The position numbers and the translations under genes were made by a program. Under the pieces are notes generated by a model. That model searched no databases. It was not told the origin of the DNA and worked only from the letters and a program-made list of their open reading frames with translations. Shown in pieces: positions 12,115 through 23,311 of a stretch of 64,000 bases of DNA. Within the stretch, counting starts at the first letter, position 1. Each line of letters opens with the position of its first letter. The stretch is from the NCBI GenBank assembly GCA_016630905.1, contig WBMQ01000004.1:62001-126000 (forward strand), written 5' to 3'. The stretch comes from Capillidium heterosporum. Lineage: Eukaryota > Entomophthoromycota > Entomophthoromycetes > Entomophthorales > Capillidiaceae.

Positions 12115-13923
12115 ATGGAAGTAACTGGCGGGATTTTTGAGGTTTATTTTGAAAAGATTGAGGCATGCATAAGGAAAGCTGACTTTATCGCTATTGACTG
12201 TGAATTTTCAGGTAATTTTCAATTTTTGTTTGTTAAAATGTTAAATTAAATATCTACATTCAAGGTTTAGGGGAAGGAAGATTGGATGTCAATTTGGAAG
12301 ATCCATGTTCAATAAACTTGAATCCAGTTTCTTTAGCCTACCTCTCAGCTCGGAAGCGGGTAGGACCCTATCACATAATACAGGTTGGTATTACAGCTTT
12401 TCAACATATAAAGGATAGTAAATACAAAGCCTACCCATTCAACTTTTACGTGTTTCCAGCTGGAAACGTCAAAGATAAATTTTGCCAGGACTTTGTCTCC
12501 AACCCATCGGCCATAAGCTTCTTATGTACACAAGGCTTCGATTTCAACAAGCTTTTTTACAGCAGTATGTTTTTAACGGCTGTAATATATTTTTGACATA
12601 TAATTTGTTAGATGTGCAATATATGACGAAGGAAGCCGAAGCCACATACAGAGAGGAGAAACTTTCGGAAATTTATGGAAGCATTGAGGATATAGAAGTA
12701 GATAGCCGTGCTGAGGAGTACATAAAGGAAGTCAAGTAAGCAGTTGAATTTATATCATGTCTAGTATTTACAATATACTTTATTTATTACATGTAGTCAA
12801 CAGATAAACGAATGGTTAAAAAATAAAGACCAACCCACTCTACGGATCTTCCCTAGCAGCATGTATTTCCGCCGTATAGTTTACCAATTCATCCGGGCAA
12901 AGTATAAACTTTTAAATCCCAGCCTAAACTAATCGCATCAGTTATTTTAAAAAAGTTACCGCCAGCGGCTCCAAGGATGGCATACTACTGCTACGGTTCG
13001 ATAAGGAGAGGCACGAAAAACATTTGGATAAACGAAAAATGAAGTTGGAAGTAAGCTGAAGTTTAAAGTTGAAGAAATTAATTTTTATTTATAATGGTAG
13101 ATGGACATCCATAAGTTAGTGGGATTCCGTAGAATCATTGACCTCATGGTTAAAGTGCAGAAGCCAATCGTAGGGCACAACTGTCTGTTGGATATCTGCC
13201 ACACCTTAAACCAGTTTGTAGTTCCTGAACTTCCCGATACTTTAGAGGAGTTCGGCAGCATCGTGCGAAAAAATTTCCCTACGTACATATACTTTTTATT
13301 ACCTCTATTGACTTTTTCATCTATTTAGAATCTTCGATACCAAGTACCTATTCGACACTGCCTTTGGCAACGTAAAGTTTTGACTTTTTCACTATTCCTA
13401 ACGTTTAATATCTGCAGAAGGAGAACCTTGGGTCCAATTTGGAGGAGTTGCAGAAGATGGTTTCCAACTCTGAATTTGATAACGTTACCATAGGTATCTC
13501 AACATTTACCTTTACATCTACTAACCTACAACTTTAAATCTTGGATTGTAGAGTTCGACCCTGGATTCAGCAAGTACAGTTCCACCAACCAGAGCTTACA
13601 TGAGGCTGGCTACGACTCCTACGTTACAGGCGAAATCTTTCTCAAGCTGATACATCGTCAAGGTAACTAATATCCAACAAAGAACAATACTTACATTCTT
13701 AGCTTCAAAGCTTGGAATTGAAGTTGACACATGGCAAAAGCTGCTTAATAGTTCGATATTGACGGAGAACCGCAACAAACTCCACTTGAGTCGAGGCAAG
13801 TGTCGCCAAATGAACTTGGAGAATCTGAACGATGCCGTTGATGATATTGCGAATAGTACTGAGAATACTGTTGAGAATAAGGCTGATGAGATAAGCCTAC
13901 ACCTCAATAGCCTTGCTATTTAA
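12115..13923 (+). CDS. PARN: Poly(A)-specific ribonuclease PARN (DEDD deadenylase)
   Basis: 3'-5' exoribonuclease that trims poly(A) tails and some non-coding RNAs. The start ATG at 12115 gives 'MEVTGGIFEVYFEKI'. Intron 12212-12264 is followed by about eight more short introns. All DEDD(h) acidic residues are visible: Asp and Glu in 'AIDCEFSG', Asp in 'PIVGHNCLLDICH', and the final His/Asp pair in 'SLHEAGYDSYVTGEI'. The family block 'YHIIQVGITAF' and the linker 'YREEKLSEIYGSIED' are also present. It ends at TAA 13921-13923, soon after the nuclease core, so the C-terminal RRM of animal PARN is absent. It is convergent with COQ10, 155 nt away. Confidence 0.93.
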
Positions 13924-14078
13924 GACATTTCATGTCTATTTCGTCTATAATTGCTATATATTGAAGCTTCGGATGTTTACTTTATTGAAAATTTGCAAAT
14001 ACATATCGCAGAAGCACATAAATTGATATTAAAAGCTTATATGTTTATTATTTAATTATTTAGTTTGTAATTTCTAAA

Positions 14079-14800
14079 TCAATTTTTGTTCGGATACAAC
14101 TGCTCTAACCTGGTTTCGAATGCCATGATAATCTGATCGGCTACCAAATTCAACTGGGAGTGGACGATGGGGTAGTACAAAGGATTTTTGACCTCGAACT
14201 CGATGTGGAAGTTCAAGGTTGAGCCATTGGAACTAGTACCTTTACCAATGTTGAATCTAGTTACAAGGGATTGAAACAAACTGCCATCCTTGTTCTTGGC
14301 CTATTTTTATTGATAAATTAGATTTTTAAATTCGGAGACTTTAAAAAGATGTTAAAGCTGCTTACTTCTACCAGGTGGGGAGGTCTGCACAATACATAGG
14401 AGGTATAAGCTTCTGAAAATTTGGAGAAGCCAATAGAGAGACTAGCTTCCAGCTTTTTTTCCAAATTATTTTGGTTCTCGTTGACCTTTAGAATTTGGGA
14501 TTTGTCGCAGAAAGGTAAAAACTGGCTGTAGTTGTCGATATCGGATACCACATTGTAAACTTGGGTGTTGGTGAACCTATTTATTAAATAAAGACAAGGC
14601 ATTTAATTACTAGTTTAAATTTGGTAGAAAGTATACCTCAAATCTTTAGTCTTCTGGTAGCTAAGTTTGGGAGCCTTGGGTAGTAAGGAAGGTATGGATT
14701 CGTTGGTGAAGAAAGGGCGCTGGAACTGTCTAAAATTGCTATGGGCATGGACTTTGCCACTTAAAGACTTTAGACTTTGGGTCGGTAGTGCCTTGAGCAT
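14079..14800 (-). CDS. COQ10: Coenzyme Q-binding protein Coq10 (START-like)
   Basis: Mitochondrial START/polyketide-cyclase-like lipid-binding protein needed for ubiquinone function in the respiratory chain. The start at 14800 opens a basic targeting-type N-terminus. Three exons join as '...KTKDLR|FTNTQVYNVVSDIDNYSQFLPF', which carries the hallmark 'V..VDNYxxFLPFC' motif, then 'LEASLSIGFSKFSEAYTS', and finally 'FHIEFEVKNPLYYPIV' with the C-terminal helix 'ADQIIMAFETRLEQLY'. Introns are about 60 nt. Length is normal for the family. Downstream it faces PARN. Confidence 0.93.
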
Positions 14801-15601
14801 TATTAGGTTAGAAACTTTGAAGTTGGATCGAAAATTTTTAGGGACTGCTTTTTGAAGGCTCGGCTTGATGGAATTTGGAGCTTGACCCTTTATGAGATGT
14901 TGAAACCTATAAAGTTGGAGAATAGGTTAGGCCATCGGTTGTACTTGTCCCGGAGATAGAAGCTTGGTAGTTAAGGTCCCATTTGGACAAGCTAGTAAAG
15001 TTTGAAATATGGAATCAAGCTGTTATATTTGCAATTTAGTACTTTACAAACTATTAGATAGTTAGAGCTGTCTTCAATAACCTGCTATCTCTAGATATAT
15101 TTACTAAGATGAAAAAGTAACTGGAGGCCATCAATTACTACATAAGTATGCTGCTAGCTGAACTAGTAGGTCTAGAAGCCTGCTACAGCTTTGTTATAAC
15201 GTTGGTATCTTGTTAAGGTAGTTTTAAATTTGGATAAATAAATTGGTAGTAGGAAAAGGTTATTGATAGTGAGAGCTGTTGGAAATATACACATATCTCC
15301 ATATAAACCCTTTATTTGAGTAAAAAGTACTATAATATTTCCATAGTACGTTGGAACTGAAATACCTAATATAAACTGTAAAGTAACCTAAAAGATCGTG
15401 TATAAATACTCTATAATGTAAAACTTTAGCTATATAGGATGATGGATTCAAAGAAAAAGCAAACTAAAAAGCACCACCACCAACTTTATTGAACAAGTTT
15501 AATGATTTTAGAAAACGAAAGTATTGAAGCAGAAGCAAAAGTTAAAGGTCGCATACTTATTACGAAGCATTAGATGACGTAGAGTAAAGTTGACTAGAGG
15601 T
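14801..15601. other. Intergenic region between TUB2 3' end and COQ10 promoter
   Basis: An 801-nt region. It contains short ORFs only as shadows. AT-rich; nothing specific recognised. Confidence 0.55.
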
Positions 15602-17001
15602 TTAATCCTCCATGTTGTCCTCCTCCTCCTGGTAGGCATCTTCGTCTTCGTCGTGCTGGCCCATCTGCTCATCGACGGTGGCCTCCTGGTACTGCTGGTA
15701 CTCGCTTACCAAATCATTCATGTTGGACTCGGCTTCGGTGAACTCCATTTCGTCCATACCCTCGTTGGTGAACCAGTGGATGAAGGCCTTGCGCTTGAAC
15801 ATGGCAGTGAACTGGTCGTTGACTCGCTTGAAGAGCTCCTGGATGGCAGTGTTGTTACCGATGAAGGTGGCTGACATCTTCAAGCCAGAGGGGGGGATGT
15901 TACAGACAGCGGTCTTGACGTTGCTGGGGATCCATTCGACAAAGTACTGGGAGTTCTTCTTGTGGACGTCGACCATCTGCTGCTCAACCTCCTTCATGCT
16001 GAGGCGACCACGGAAGAAGGCGGCGACGGTGAGGTAGCGGCCGTGACGGGGGTCGGAGGCAGCCATCATGTTCTTGGCGTCGAACATCTGGGCGGTCAGT
16101 TCGGTGACGTTCAAGTTCTGGTAGACCTTGGTGCCGGCCGAGGTGAGAGGGGCGAAGCCGACCATGAAGAAGTGGAGACGGGGGAAGGGGATCAAGTTGA
16201 CGGCTAACTTACGTAGATCGGCGTTCAACTGACCGGGGAAACGCAGGGAGGTGGTGACACCCGACATGACCAAGGAGACCAAGTGGTTCAAGTCACCATA
16301 GGTGGGGTTGGTCAACTTCAAGGTACGGAAGCAAATATCGTACAAAGCTTCGTTGTCGATACAGAAGGTTTCGTCGGCGTTCTCAACAAGGTGGTGAACG
16401 GTCAAAGTGGCGTTGTAAGGCTCGACAACGGTATCGGAGACCTTGGGGGAGGGAACAACCGAGAAGGTACACATCATACGGTCGGGGAATTCCTCACGAA
16501 TCTTGGAGATAAGTAGGGACCCGAGACCAGAACCAGTACCACCACCCAAAGAGTGGGAGAGCTGGAAACCTTGCAATGAGTCGCAGCCTTCGGCCTCCTT
16601 ACGGACGACCTCCAAGATGCTGTCAACGAGCTCGGCACCTTCGGTGTAGAAACCCTTGGCCCAGGAGTTACCGGCACCGGACTGACCGTAGATGAAGTTG
16701 TCGGGGCGGAACATAGCACCGATGGGGCCGGCCTTGATGGCATCCATGGTTCCGGGTTCCAAGTCGACGAGGACAGCTCTAGGGCAATAAGTAACCTAAG
16801 ACTAGTAAAATATTACCTGGGGACGTAGCGTCCATCATTAGCTTCGTTGTAGTAGACGTTGATACGCTCCAACTGTTGGTCATCGGTACCCTTGTAGAAA
16901 CCAGCGCCATCGATTCCGTGCTCCTGGGAGATAACTTCCCAGAACTTGGTACCAATCTGGTTACCACATTGACCGGCTTGGACGTGAACGATTTCTCTCA
17001 T
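15602..17001 (-). CDS. TUB2: Beta-tubulin
   Basis: GTP-binding subunit of the microtubule dimer. It starts with the autoregulatory tetrapeptide MREI at 17001 and has one 39-nt coding intron (about 16776-16814) after residue Arg62. About 453 residues. The GTP-binding '[10 protein letters not shown]' loop (residues 140-149) and the acidic tail ending 'EEEDNMED' are intact. At positions used in fungal benzimidazole studies the protein has His6, Tyr50, Phe167, Glu198 and Phe200, the wild-type sensitive residues. The exons are clearly GC-richer than the surrounding DNA, in keeping with codon selection in a highly expressed gene. Confidence 0.99.
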
Positions 17002-17011
17002 GTTGTATGTA

Positions 17012-17060
17012 CTAAATAATTAGGTTCTAAGTAAAAGTACTTTTGAAGCAGCTTGCTTAC
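17012..17060 (-). other. Probable 5'UTR intron of beta-tubulin gene
   Basis: Just upstream of the tubulin ATG on the minus strand, a 49-nt stretch begins GTAAGC and ends CCTAATTATTTAG. That is the same donor, branch and acceptor layout as the coding introns of this window. Splicing would leave only about ten bases of leader before the ATG. Confidence 0.7.
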
Positions 17061-17610
17061 CTTTTATTTGAGTGGAGTCAATAAGTATGAAGTAGCAAGG
17101 TATGTGTCGCTAAAAATTTTAATATCCATCGACGCATTACCACAACTTTGGGAAAAATATCAGCAGCTTTCTATATCATTGGTCCAGCTAAAAATAGAAG
17201 CCAATGATTCTAGAGCACACGGAAATTCCAAAGCTCTAGGTACGTCATGGCTCCGACTCCAACATCCTTGCAGTGTAATGGGGTAGGCGGAGTGGAGAAA
17301 TTGTTTATTAGTCAATGAGTTGCATCCAACTAGCAAAAGTTGGAGTCGTTCAGCCAATTAATGTTGGCTAAAACTTCAGATGGGCGAATCAGATCCAGTT
17401 AGGTGGAGTTTACTTTTTCGGCTTGGAATAGGAGAAAATTTGAGCTCGGAGAAAAATGCAAGCTGCCAAACTTAGTTTAGTTTAGTTGGTAGGGAGGGTG
17501 GTGCAGCTTATCAACTGTTTTTATCAAAAAGTCACAGATAGAGCATGTGAAGGGAAATTAGTACACTTTAAAACATTTATATTGCAGTAAGATAAAAACA
17601 TACATTTAAT
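17061..17610. other. Intergenic region upstream of TUB2
   Basis: Probable beta-tubulin promoter and the 3' end of the transcription factor gene. It includes the word 'TTAGTTTAGTTTAGTT'-like tandem near 17468-17485. No other feature. Confidence 0.5.
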
Positions 17611-19497
17611 TTAAAGCTGGAATATAACTTTGTAGCATTTGGGAAGCTTGAACTTGGGGACTGTGTCCTTGAGATTTCGTAAAGCGTCTTCGGCATCTAA
17701 GGTTGTGTAGTAGTTGCTGGAATCCAATCGGGTGATGTTCTCCAATTCGACAATAAGATGCTGCGCATTTCTATAATAGAGATCCAATTGGGAGACCGAC
17801 GCCAGATGAGGCTGGTGGAGTGGTGTCAGATGCATGATGGCGTTGAGGTAGGCGTAGATGGCATACAGTGTAAAGTTGTAAGGTATGACTTGGACCAAAC
17901 CCGTATAGTTGGAATCCGACTTCACTTTGTAATAGGCACTATAAAGCTCACATATGTTGCCAGCCGCTTGCAATGTATAGACCCAGAACTCCTTCTTTTT
18001 AAATTTGGAAGGGCCTGGATTCAATGCCAGTTCGGGGTAGTAGAGCAATAGCTTGCAGGCGTTGGTGGCAATTGAAGTGAAAGGGATGTGGTGGGAGTGC
18101 GGTTTAGGAATAACCCTACCGCTTTTGATATACTCGTCCATGCTGACGTTGAAATTTTTAAGAAAGGGTAGGTAGGGTTCCAGCTGTTGGATAAATTTGT
18201 TGAGCTCGGCTTCCATGAGTTTGAATTCTAAAGCTGGGAATATCTCCTCTGATTGGATGGCCTGTGTGTTGAACTTGCTCTTCGATAGCAGGCAGTAGTT
18301 ATAGATGCGCAGGTATAATACCAACGAATTTTGGTAGAGATCCTTGCTTGATGAATCTACACCGTCAAAGACGGCCGTACCACACTTTGCCGACAGAAGT
18401 TTCTTTTTAGTCTTTTTGGTGCCTTGTGTGCTGTTGTCAAACTGGTACAGATCTTGGATGTTGAGCAAGCGGGCGTAAGTCGGCGTTGAAAACTCTTTAT
18501 CGCGGATATGATTAAAGTCGAGGATATGTTTGATATCTACTAGAGAGGGTCCTGGAGCAACTTGGATGACTGATATGTACAAGAACATCAAAGTTTCCCA
18601 TACTTTCTTCTTTCGTTTATTTAGAGTAGGATCGCTGTTAACTATTTGATCCTGTATGTTGTCGATATAGATATCCTGGACATTCAACATCTCGGCCATC
18701 TTAAAAGCGGAGCTTAATAATGTTCGTGCCTTCAAGTAATCCTGCATGACGATTGCCTCGGAAACTAAAAAGGACAGACCTACTATATCGTCTAAACTTG
18801 GATTCATGTAGGAAATTGGCAACAGTTTAAGAGTTCCTTTGTATGTCTCAATCGAATTTAAACTAGAATTGTTGTCTCCACCTACCGATAGGAAGACGTC
18901 CATCAAAATTCCTTTGAGCAGTGTTTGCTTTTCATTCTGAATAGCTGCGATCAACTCTTGTTTATCTAGCCAAAAAGAACTTGGGTCGAGGAAGGTGTGG
19001 TAAGAGTAGATACCGTTGTTAATAATACTTGAAATCTTGTACCCACCGTACGTGTACTCATTAAACGGCTTCGAGTTTTTAATTAAGTTCCGGGCGGGGA
19101 GATCCTTTAAACCACTTACGTAGCGCTTCTCTAAACTTGATATTTGCGATGAATATTCAACGGTACTCGACGAACGGTCGCTAAATGCAATTACGTCTTG
19201 GTTGGAACCTACTCTCTTGAATCCATCCTCTTCTCTTGATTTCTTGAGCTCCTGCTTCAACCAGATTACATAGTTCATAATTTCCAAAAATTTGTCTCCA
19301 CATCGGTTCGTCAAATTGCTATCGTCATCCACACCAGTAGTAAATTGTAAATTGAAGGTTTGATCGGTGTGTGCCAAGAGTTTCTCAATCTGGCTTTCTA
19401 AAAATTGAGTGCGTAATCGCAGCTCATCGGTCTTCGATCGCAGCTTCTTGCCTCTGAAATTGGGTTTCGGTTTCGAAAATTTTATAACTGTTGACAT
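17611..19497 (-). CDS. Fungal-specific transcription factor body lacking a zinc cluster
   Basis: A 628-codon single exon. Residues about 17-45 ('RGKKLRSKTDELRLRTQFLESQIEKLL') form a basic region plus short coiled coil typical of the linker just after a Zn2Cys6 DNA-binding domain. The rest is helical and resembles the middle homology region of fungal regulators ('ISYMNPSLDDIVGLSFLVSEAIVMQDYLKARTLLSSAFKMAEML', 'KKKVWETLMFLYISVIQVAPGPSLVDI'). No CxxC(x)6C motif precedes it: the minus-strand sequence for about 250 nt upstream of the ATG has stops and no cysteine cluster. It may be a non-DNA-binding regulator or a truncated factor. The family call rests on pattern, not on a search. Confidence 0.6.
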   Translation of the reverse strand: MSTVIKFSKPKPNFRGKKLRSKTDELRLRTQFLESQIEKLLAHTDQTFNLQFTTGVDDDSNLTNRCGDKFLEIMNYVIWLKQELKKSREEDGFKRVGSNQDVIAFSDRSSSTVEYSSQISSLEKRYVSGLKDLPARNLIKNSKPFNEYTYGGYKISSIINNGIYSYHTFLDPSSFWLDKQELIAAIQNEKQTLLKGILMDVFLSVGGDNNSSLNSIETYKGTLKLLPISYMNPSLDDIVGLSFLVSEAIVMQDYLKARTLLSSAFKMAEMLNVQDIYIDNIQDQIVNSDPTLNKRKKKVWETLMFLYISVIQVAPGPSLVDIKHILDFNHIRDKEFSTPTYARLLNIQDLYQFDNSTQGTKKTKKKLLSAKCGTAVFDGVDSSSKDLYQNSLVLYLRIYNYCLLSKSKFNTQAIQSEEIFPALEFKLMEAELNKFIQQLEPYLPFLKNFNVSMDEYIKSGRVIPKPHSHHIPFTSIATNACKLLLYYPELALNPGPSKFKKKEFWVYTLQAAGNICELYSAYYKVKSDSNYTGLVQVIPYNFTLYAIYAYLNAIMHLTPLHQPHLASVSQLDLYYRNAQHLIVELENITRLDSSNYYTTLDAEDALRNLKDTVPKFKLPKCYKVIFQL

Positions 19498-21054
19498 TTC
19501 GCTCCTACTTCAAGTATAAAGTTGGTCTTCCCATTTATAAAGTTTGAAATTTGATTCCTTTCAAAGCTAAGCATCTTAGTCGTTTCAGATTAGAAATTGA
19601 ACCCTTTAACTTAAGGTAAAAGCACCACAAGCTTTAGCATAGAGAGCAGATTTATCCACAAAACCTTCACAAACTTAAAATATATATTGGCTGGTTGCCC
19701 TCGCCGAGTGTCTGGCTACTGGCTAAGACTTTCAGTTGATAGGGCTCGGCCGAACTTGGTGAGTCCTTTGGCATGGGACGTGCCATGTGTATCGTGTTGT
19801 GGGCTAGATAGGCAGTCGAATCTCTTACAACCAATAAAAATACTTTAAATTATTAATCCCTACAAAACCACTGGCTAAGAATCTTTAAACATTTAACCAA
19901 ACTAATCCAACTTAATTTATGATCTTTAAACTTTAAGACCTAAAAATATAAAATCCAAAATCCTCAACTAAAAAGAAACCTTCTTTTTCTATATAAGCTT
20001 TGATATATATATAGTGAAGCTCCAAAGAGAATCATACTGTGATTACCTGTAGGAATGTTCTTTCCAATGAAGAGGTCTGAATAAAGAAGAGATAATAATA
20101 CATAGCTTGCAACGCTTCGTCATGTAGTGGCGCTATTGTGAGTTACTTGCAAAAAATGAAAAATTGCCTAATCATTTATTTACAACTTAGCTAGACAACT
20201 AAGTCAGCAACTTATATCGCATTACTTTTGCTATTTAAATTTTGAGTAGAGCGGACTACTATAGCCTTATTTTGTTGTACTTGGGCTGCTTTTTCATATT
20301 GATGTTGAGATAAAAAGAATGTAAAATGGTTATATGCTTTTAAATGTAGATATATATTTGTAAAGTCATAATTACATTGCTTTTGTTTACTAACTTTAGT
20401 ATATTGATTTTAGCATCATCATAAGCTTCCAATTTGAAGATAATTTTTGAAGTTTCTTTATTTCATTCGTGGATTTTCTTCAAGGATTTGGAATTCTGCC
20501 ATCCTAAAAAGGAAACTACTCCGCCTTCATTTCATTTCTGGATTTTCTTCAATTAACTTGATTCTGTAATACCAAACTTTTGGAGCATGATCTCACAATT
20601 CCTTACTCCAACTAGGTCAGATACAAGAGCGATTCGTGTTCCAAAAGTTGGAGGTTGATCCATTCACTACCATCCTAAGGTAGAGTTTTGAAATTTAGAC
20701 TTCTCACAATGCCGCCTTCTTTAAAAATATAAATCCAAGGGCGTCACGCGACGTGCATACTTAACTCCAGTTGCCCAATATCCCTGAACCCCGGATCATG
20801 CTGGATATGTGGAGCTATATGAAATTTGAAGCTACCCCAGCCCAAGCCCTGGGACTATCCCCCACAACCCCCTATAGCACCTCTCAAACCACTCACTTCA
20901 TGGATAGAGCCAAATAAAGCTTGATTTCCTATCCATTTGCCTAAACTTACGACCTAAAGTCTATACAATCGACCTTTACTGATTTTTTTGTATTTCCGCT
21001 ATACCCTCCATCTCCAATTCAACCTTGACACCAAGTCCAACACTAAAACAAAAC
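19498..21054. other. Long divergent intergenic region
   Basis: About 1.56 kb between divergent genes. It contains an imperfect direct repeat of about 43 nt near 20461-20505 and 20530-20573, listed separately. No ORF or RNA gene is supported. Confidence 0.55.
20461..20573 (+). repeat. Imperfect direct repeat, about 43 nt, two copies
   Basis: The words TTTCATT...GGATTTTCTTCAA and a following GATT/ATTCTG segment occur at about 20461 and again at about 20530 with scattered differences. The spacing start-to-start is about 70 nt. It may be a local duplication in the promoter region of the GH5 gene. Confidence 0.5.
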
Positions 21055-23311
21055 ATGGAGGCAACCAGCCCATTCCAGCTCAAGAAGTTAGAGATCAAAG
21101 GCAAGTGGTTCGTTGATTCGACATCAGGTAGAGTAATTCAATTCAGAGGCATCAATTTAGGTGGCAACAGTAAGCATCCCGAAGGATGGTCTTCAGAAAA
21201 GCTATCAGGAGTTTTCGACATCGACAAACTCTCATTTATAGGTAAGCCTTTGCCGCTGAATATAGCTGAGGAGCATGTGAAGCGGCTAAAATACTGGGGG
21301 TTCACTTTCATCCGACTGTTAGTAACTTGGGAAGCGCTTGAACATAAGGGGCCTGGAGTTTACGACGAGGACTACATCGACTATTTAATTAAACTACTAA
21401 GCATATTCAAAGTTTATGGCATACGCTGCTTTATAGATCCTCACCAGGATGTCTGGTCCCGGTTGTGTGGGGGTTCTGGCGCTCCCAATTGGACTCTGTA
21501 TTTAGCTGGTCTCGATCCCAGATGCTTCGAAGCTACCGCCGCTTCGCTATGCCACTTCAACGCTTCCTCACCTGAGTCATTCCCCACCATGACCTGGCCC
21601 ACCAATTATGCCAAATTAGCGACCGCCACCATGTTCACCCTCTTCTTCGGAGGTGCCTACTTTCGCCCCCAAGTGCACTATAAAAAATAAAGAAGGTAAT
21701 TTTGAAAACATCCAAGACTTCTTCCAGCGCTGCTACTGTGAAGCTTACCAGCACCTCTTCCGTCGGTTGAAGGTGGAGAACCTTTTGGACGACGTAGTTC
21801 TCGGCATCGACACCATGAACGAACCATCGGAAGGGTTCATTGAGACTCAAGATATAGCGACATTACCACTTATCTCCTTCAAAGTTGTACGTAACGGAGA
21901 ATTTCCAACCCCTTTGCAGGCTATGATCCTGGGCAACGGTACCAAATGCAAGGTCAATATCTACGGTATGGGTCTCCTCAGCTTCGTGAAGCAGGGTACC
22001 AAGATTATCGATCCCAACGGCGTCAAAGCTTGGCTTATCAAGGATGAATCTATTATCCCCGACTTGGAACTTCCAGCCTGGCAGGATTGGCAGCTCGACG
22101 CCAACTGTATTTGGGCTTTGCACGGTGTCTGGGACCCTATAACCGGTAAGGCACTAAAGAAAGACTATTTCTACCGAGATTCAGTCACCAAACGTAAGTA
22201 CGAGTTTTTGACCGATTTCTGGAAACCTTTTGTACGCCGACTCACCCAATCAGTTCGGGCCGTCCATCAAGATACCATCATGTTCATCGAGCCTCCTGTC
22301 AACGACATCCCACCTGCCCAGGAGGAGGGAGACCCAACTGAACGTATTGTGTACGCTCCCCACTGGTACGACAGTAAAACTTCGCTCACGCTGCACTTCT
22401 CGTCATGGACCCTTGACTTTTTAGGATTTATGCGAGGCAAGTACTGGTTTGTCGGCCAGGCCCTTAAACTAGGTGAACGTGGTGTGCGCAAGTGCTTTCA
22501 AGAGACGATTCAGATGATCAAAGAGGAAGGTAAAAAGGCCTACGGTGACGTACCTACCCTCATTGGCGAGTGCGGTACCCCTTTCAACATGGACAATAAA
22601 AAAGCCTACAAAGACGGCGACTACACGCAGCAGATAAAAGCATTGGATGCCACATTGAACGCCACCGAGATGACTGGGAGTTTCTGCACCATTTGGAACT
22701 ACTGCCACGACAACACCCACCAACTGGGTGATCTGTGGAACCGTGAGGATTTTTCCATTTTCTGTAACGACACCAAATTACCCGACTTCAATCTCAACGA
22801 CGAAGCACCCCTCTTCCGCATCCCCCTCGACAAAGGGGGTCGCGCCTTGGAGGCAGCTGTTAGACCCTATGCTATCTTTACCCCCGGTATCCCCAAGTTG
22901 CAGAGTTTCGTATTGCCACACTACAGCCTATCCAAAGTTCCTGCCTATTACTATGAGTTCACATCCTTCTCTAGTGCCTTCTGTAAAGGCAGGTTTGACT
23001 CCGACAAAGTTGTGCAAAAATGTGAGATCTTTTTACCACCCCATCACTTCCCTCCTGGTCAACCGTTGAAGGTCGAAGTTTCGGATGGTCATTGGGAGGT
23101 CGTGCGTACTCCGTTAGACGTCAACTCGTTCGACAAAAAAAGTAGTGTGGATCCTTACGCTACCAATTATGATTTGGAAAAGCCTTTTATCCAAACTTTG
23201 GTGTGGTCTTTCGCCTTCCCATTGCCGGTATCTACCCCTTACACCATCAAGGTTACTTATGCCGATAGTGTCTTCCCTAACTCTAACGACTTGGTCTTCC
23301 CGTTGTGTTAG
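21055..23311 (+). CDS. GH5 glucosylceramidase/sterylglucosidase-like hydrolase, apparent one-base frameshift
   Basis: Glycoside hydrolase family 5, closest in pattern to fungal intracellular endoglycoceramidase-related proteins that cleave glucosylceramide or ergosteryl glucoside. The ATG is at 21055; there is no signal peptide. Visible blocks: 'IQFRGINLGGNSK', 'GFTFIRLLVTWEALEHKGPGVYD', 'GIRCFIDPHQDVWSR', the acid/base Glu in 'IDTMNEPSEG' and the nucleophile Glu in 'TLIGECGTPF'. The reading frame changes by one base at about 21661-21672. Frame one gives '...MFTLFFGGAYF' and then runs to a stop at 21690. Skipping one base there yields 'GGAYF-APKC', the expected family sequence, and an open frame to 23311. 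Joined length is about 751 residues. The break may be a sequence error, a recent inactivating indel or recoding; no good intron spans it. Confidence 0.85.

Noticed and set aside
15590-16649. Several plus-strand ORFs antisense to beta-tubulin
   Set aside because: Shadows produced by the GC-rich, stop-poor tubulin coding sequence on the other strand.
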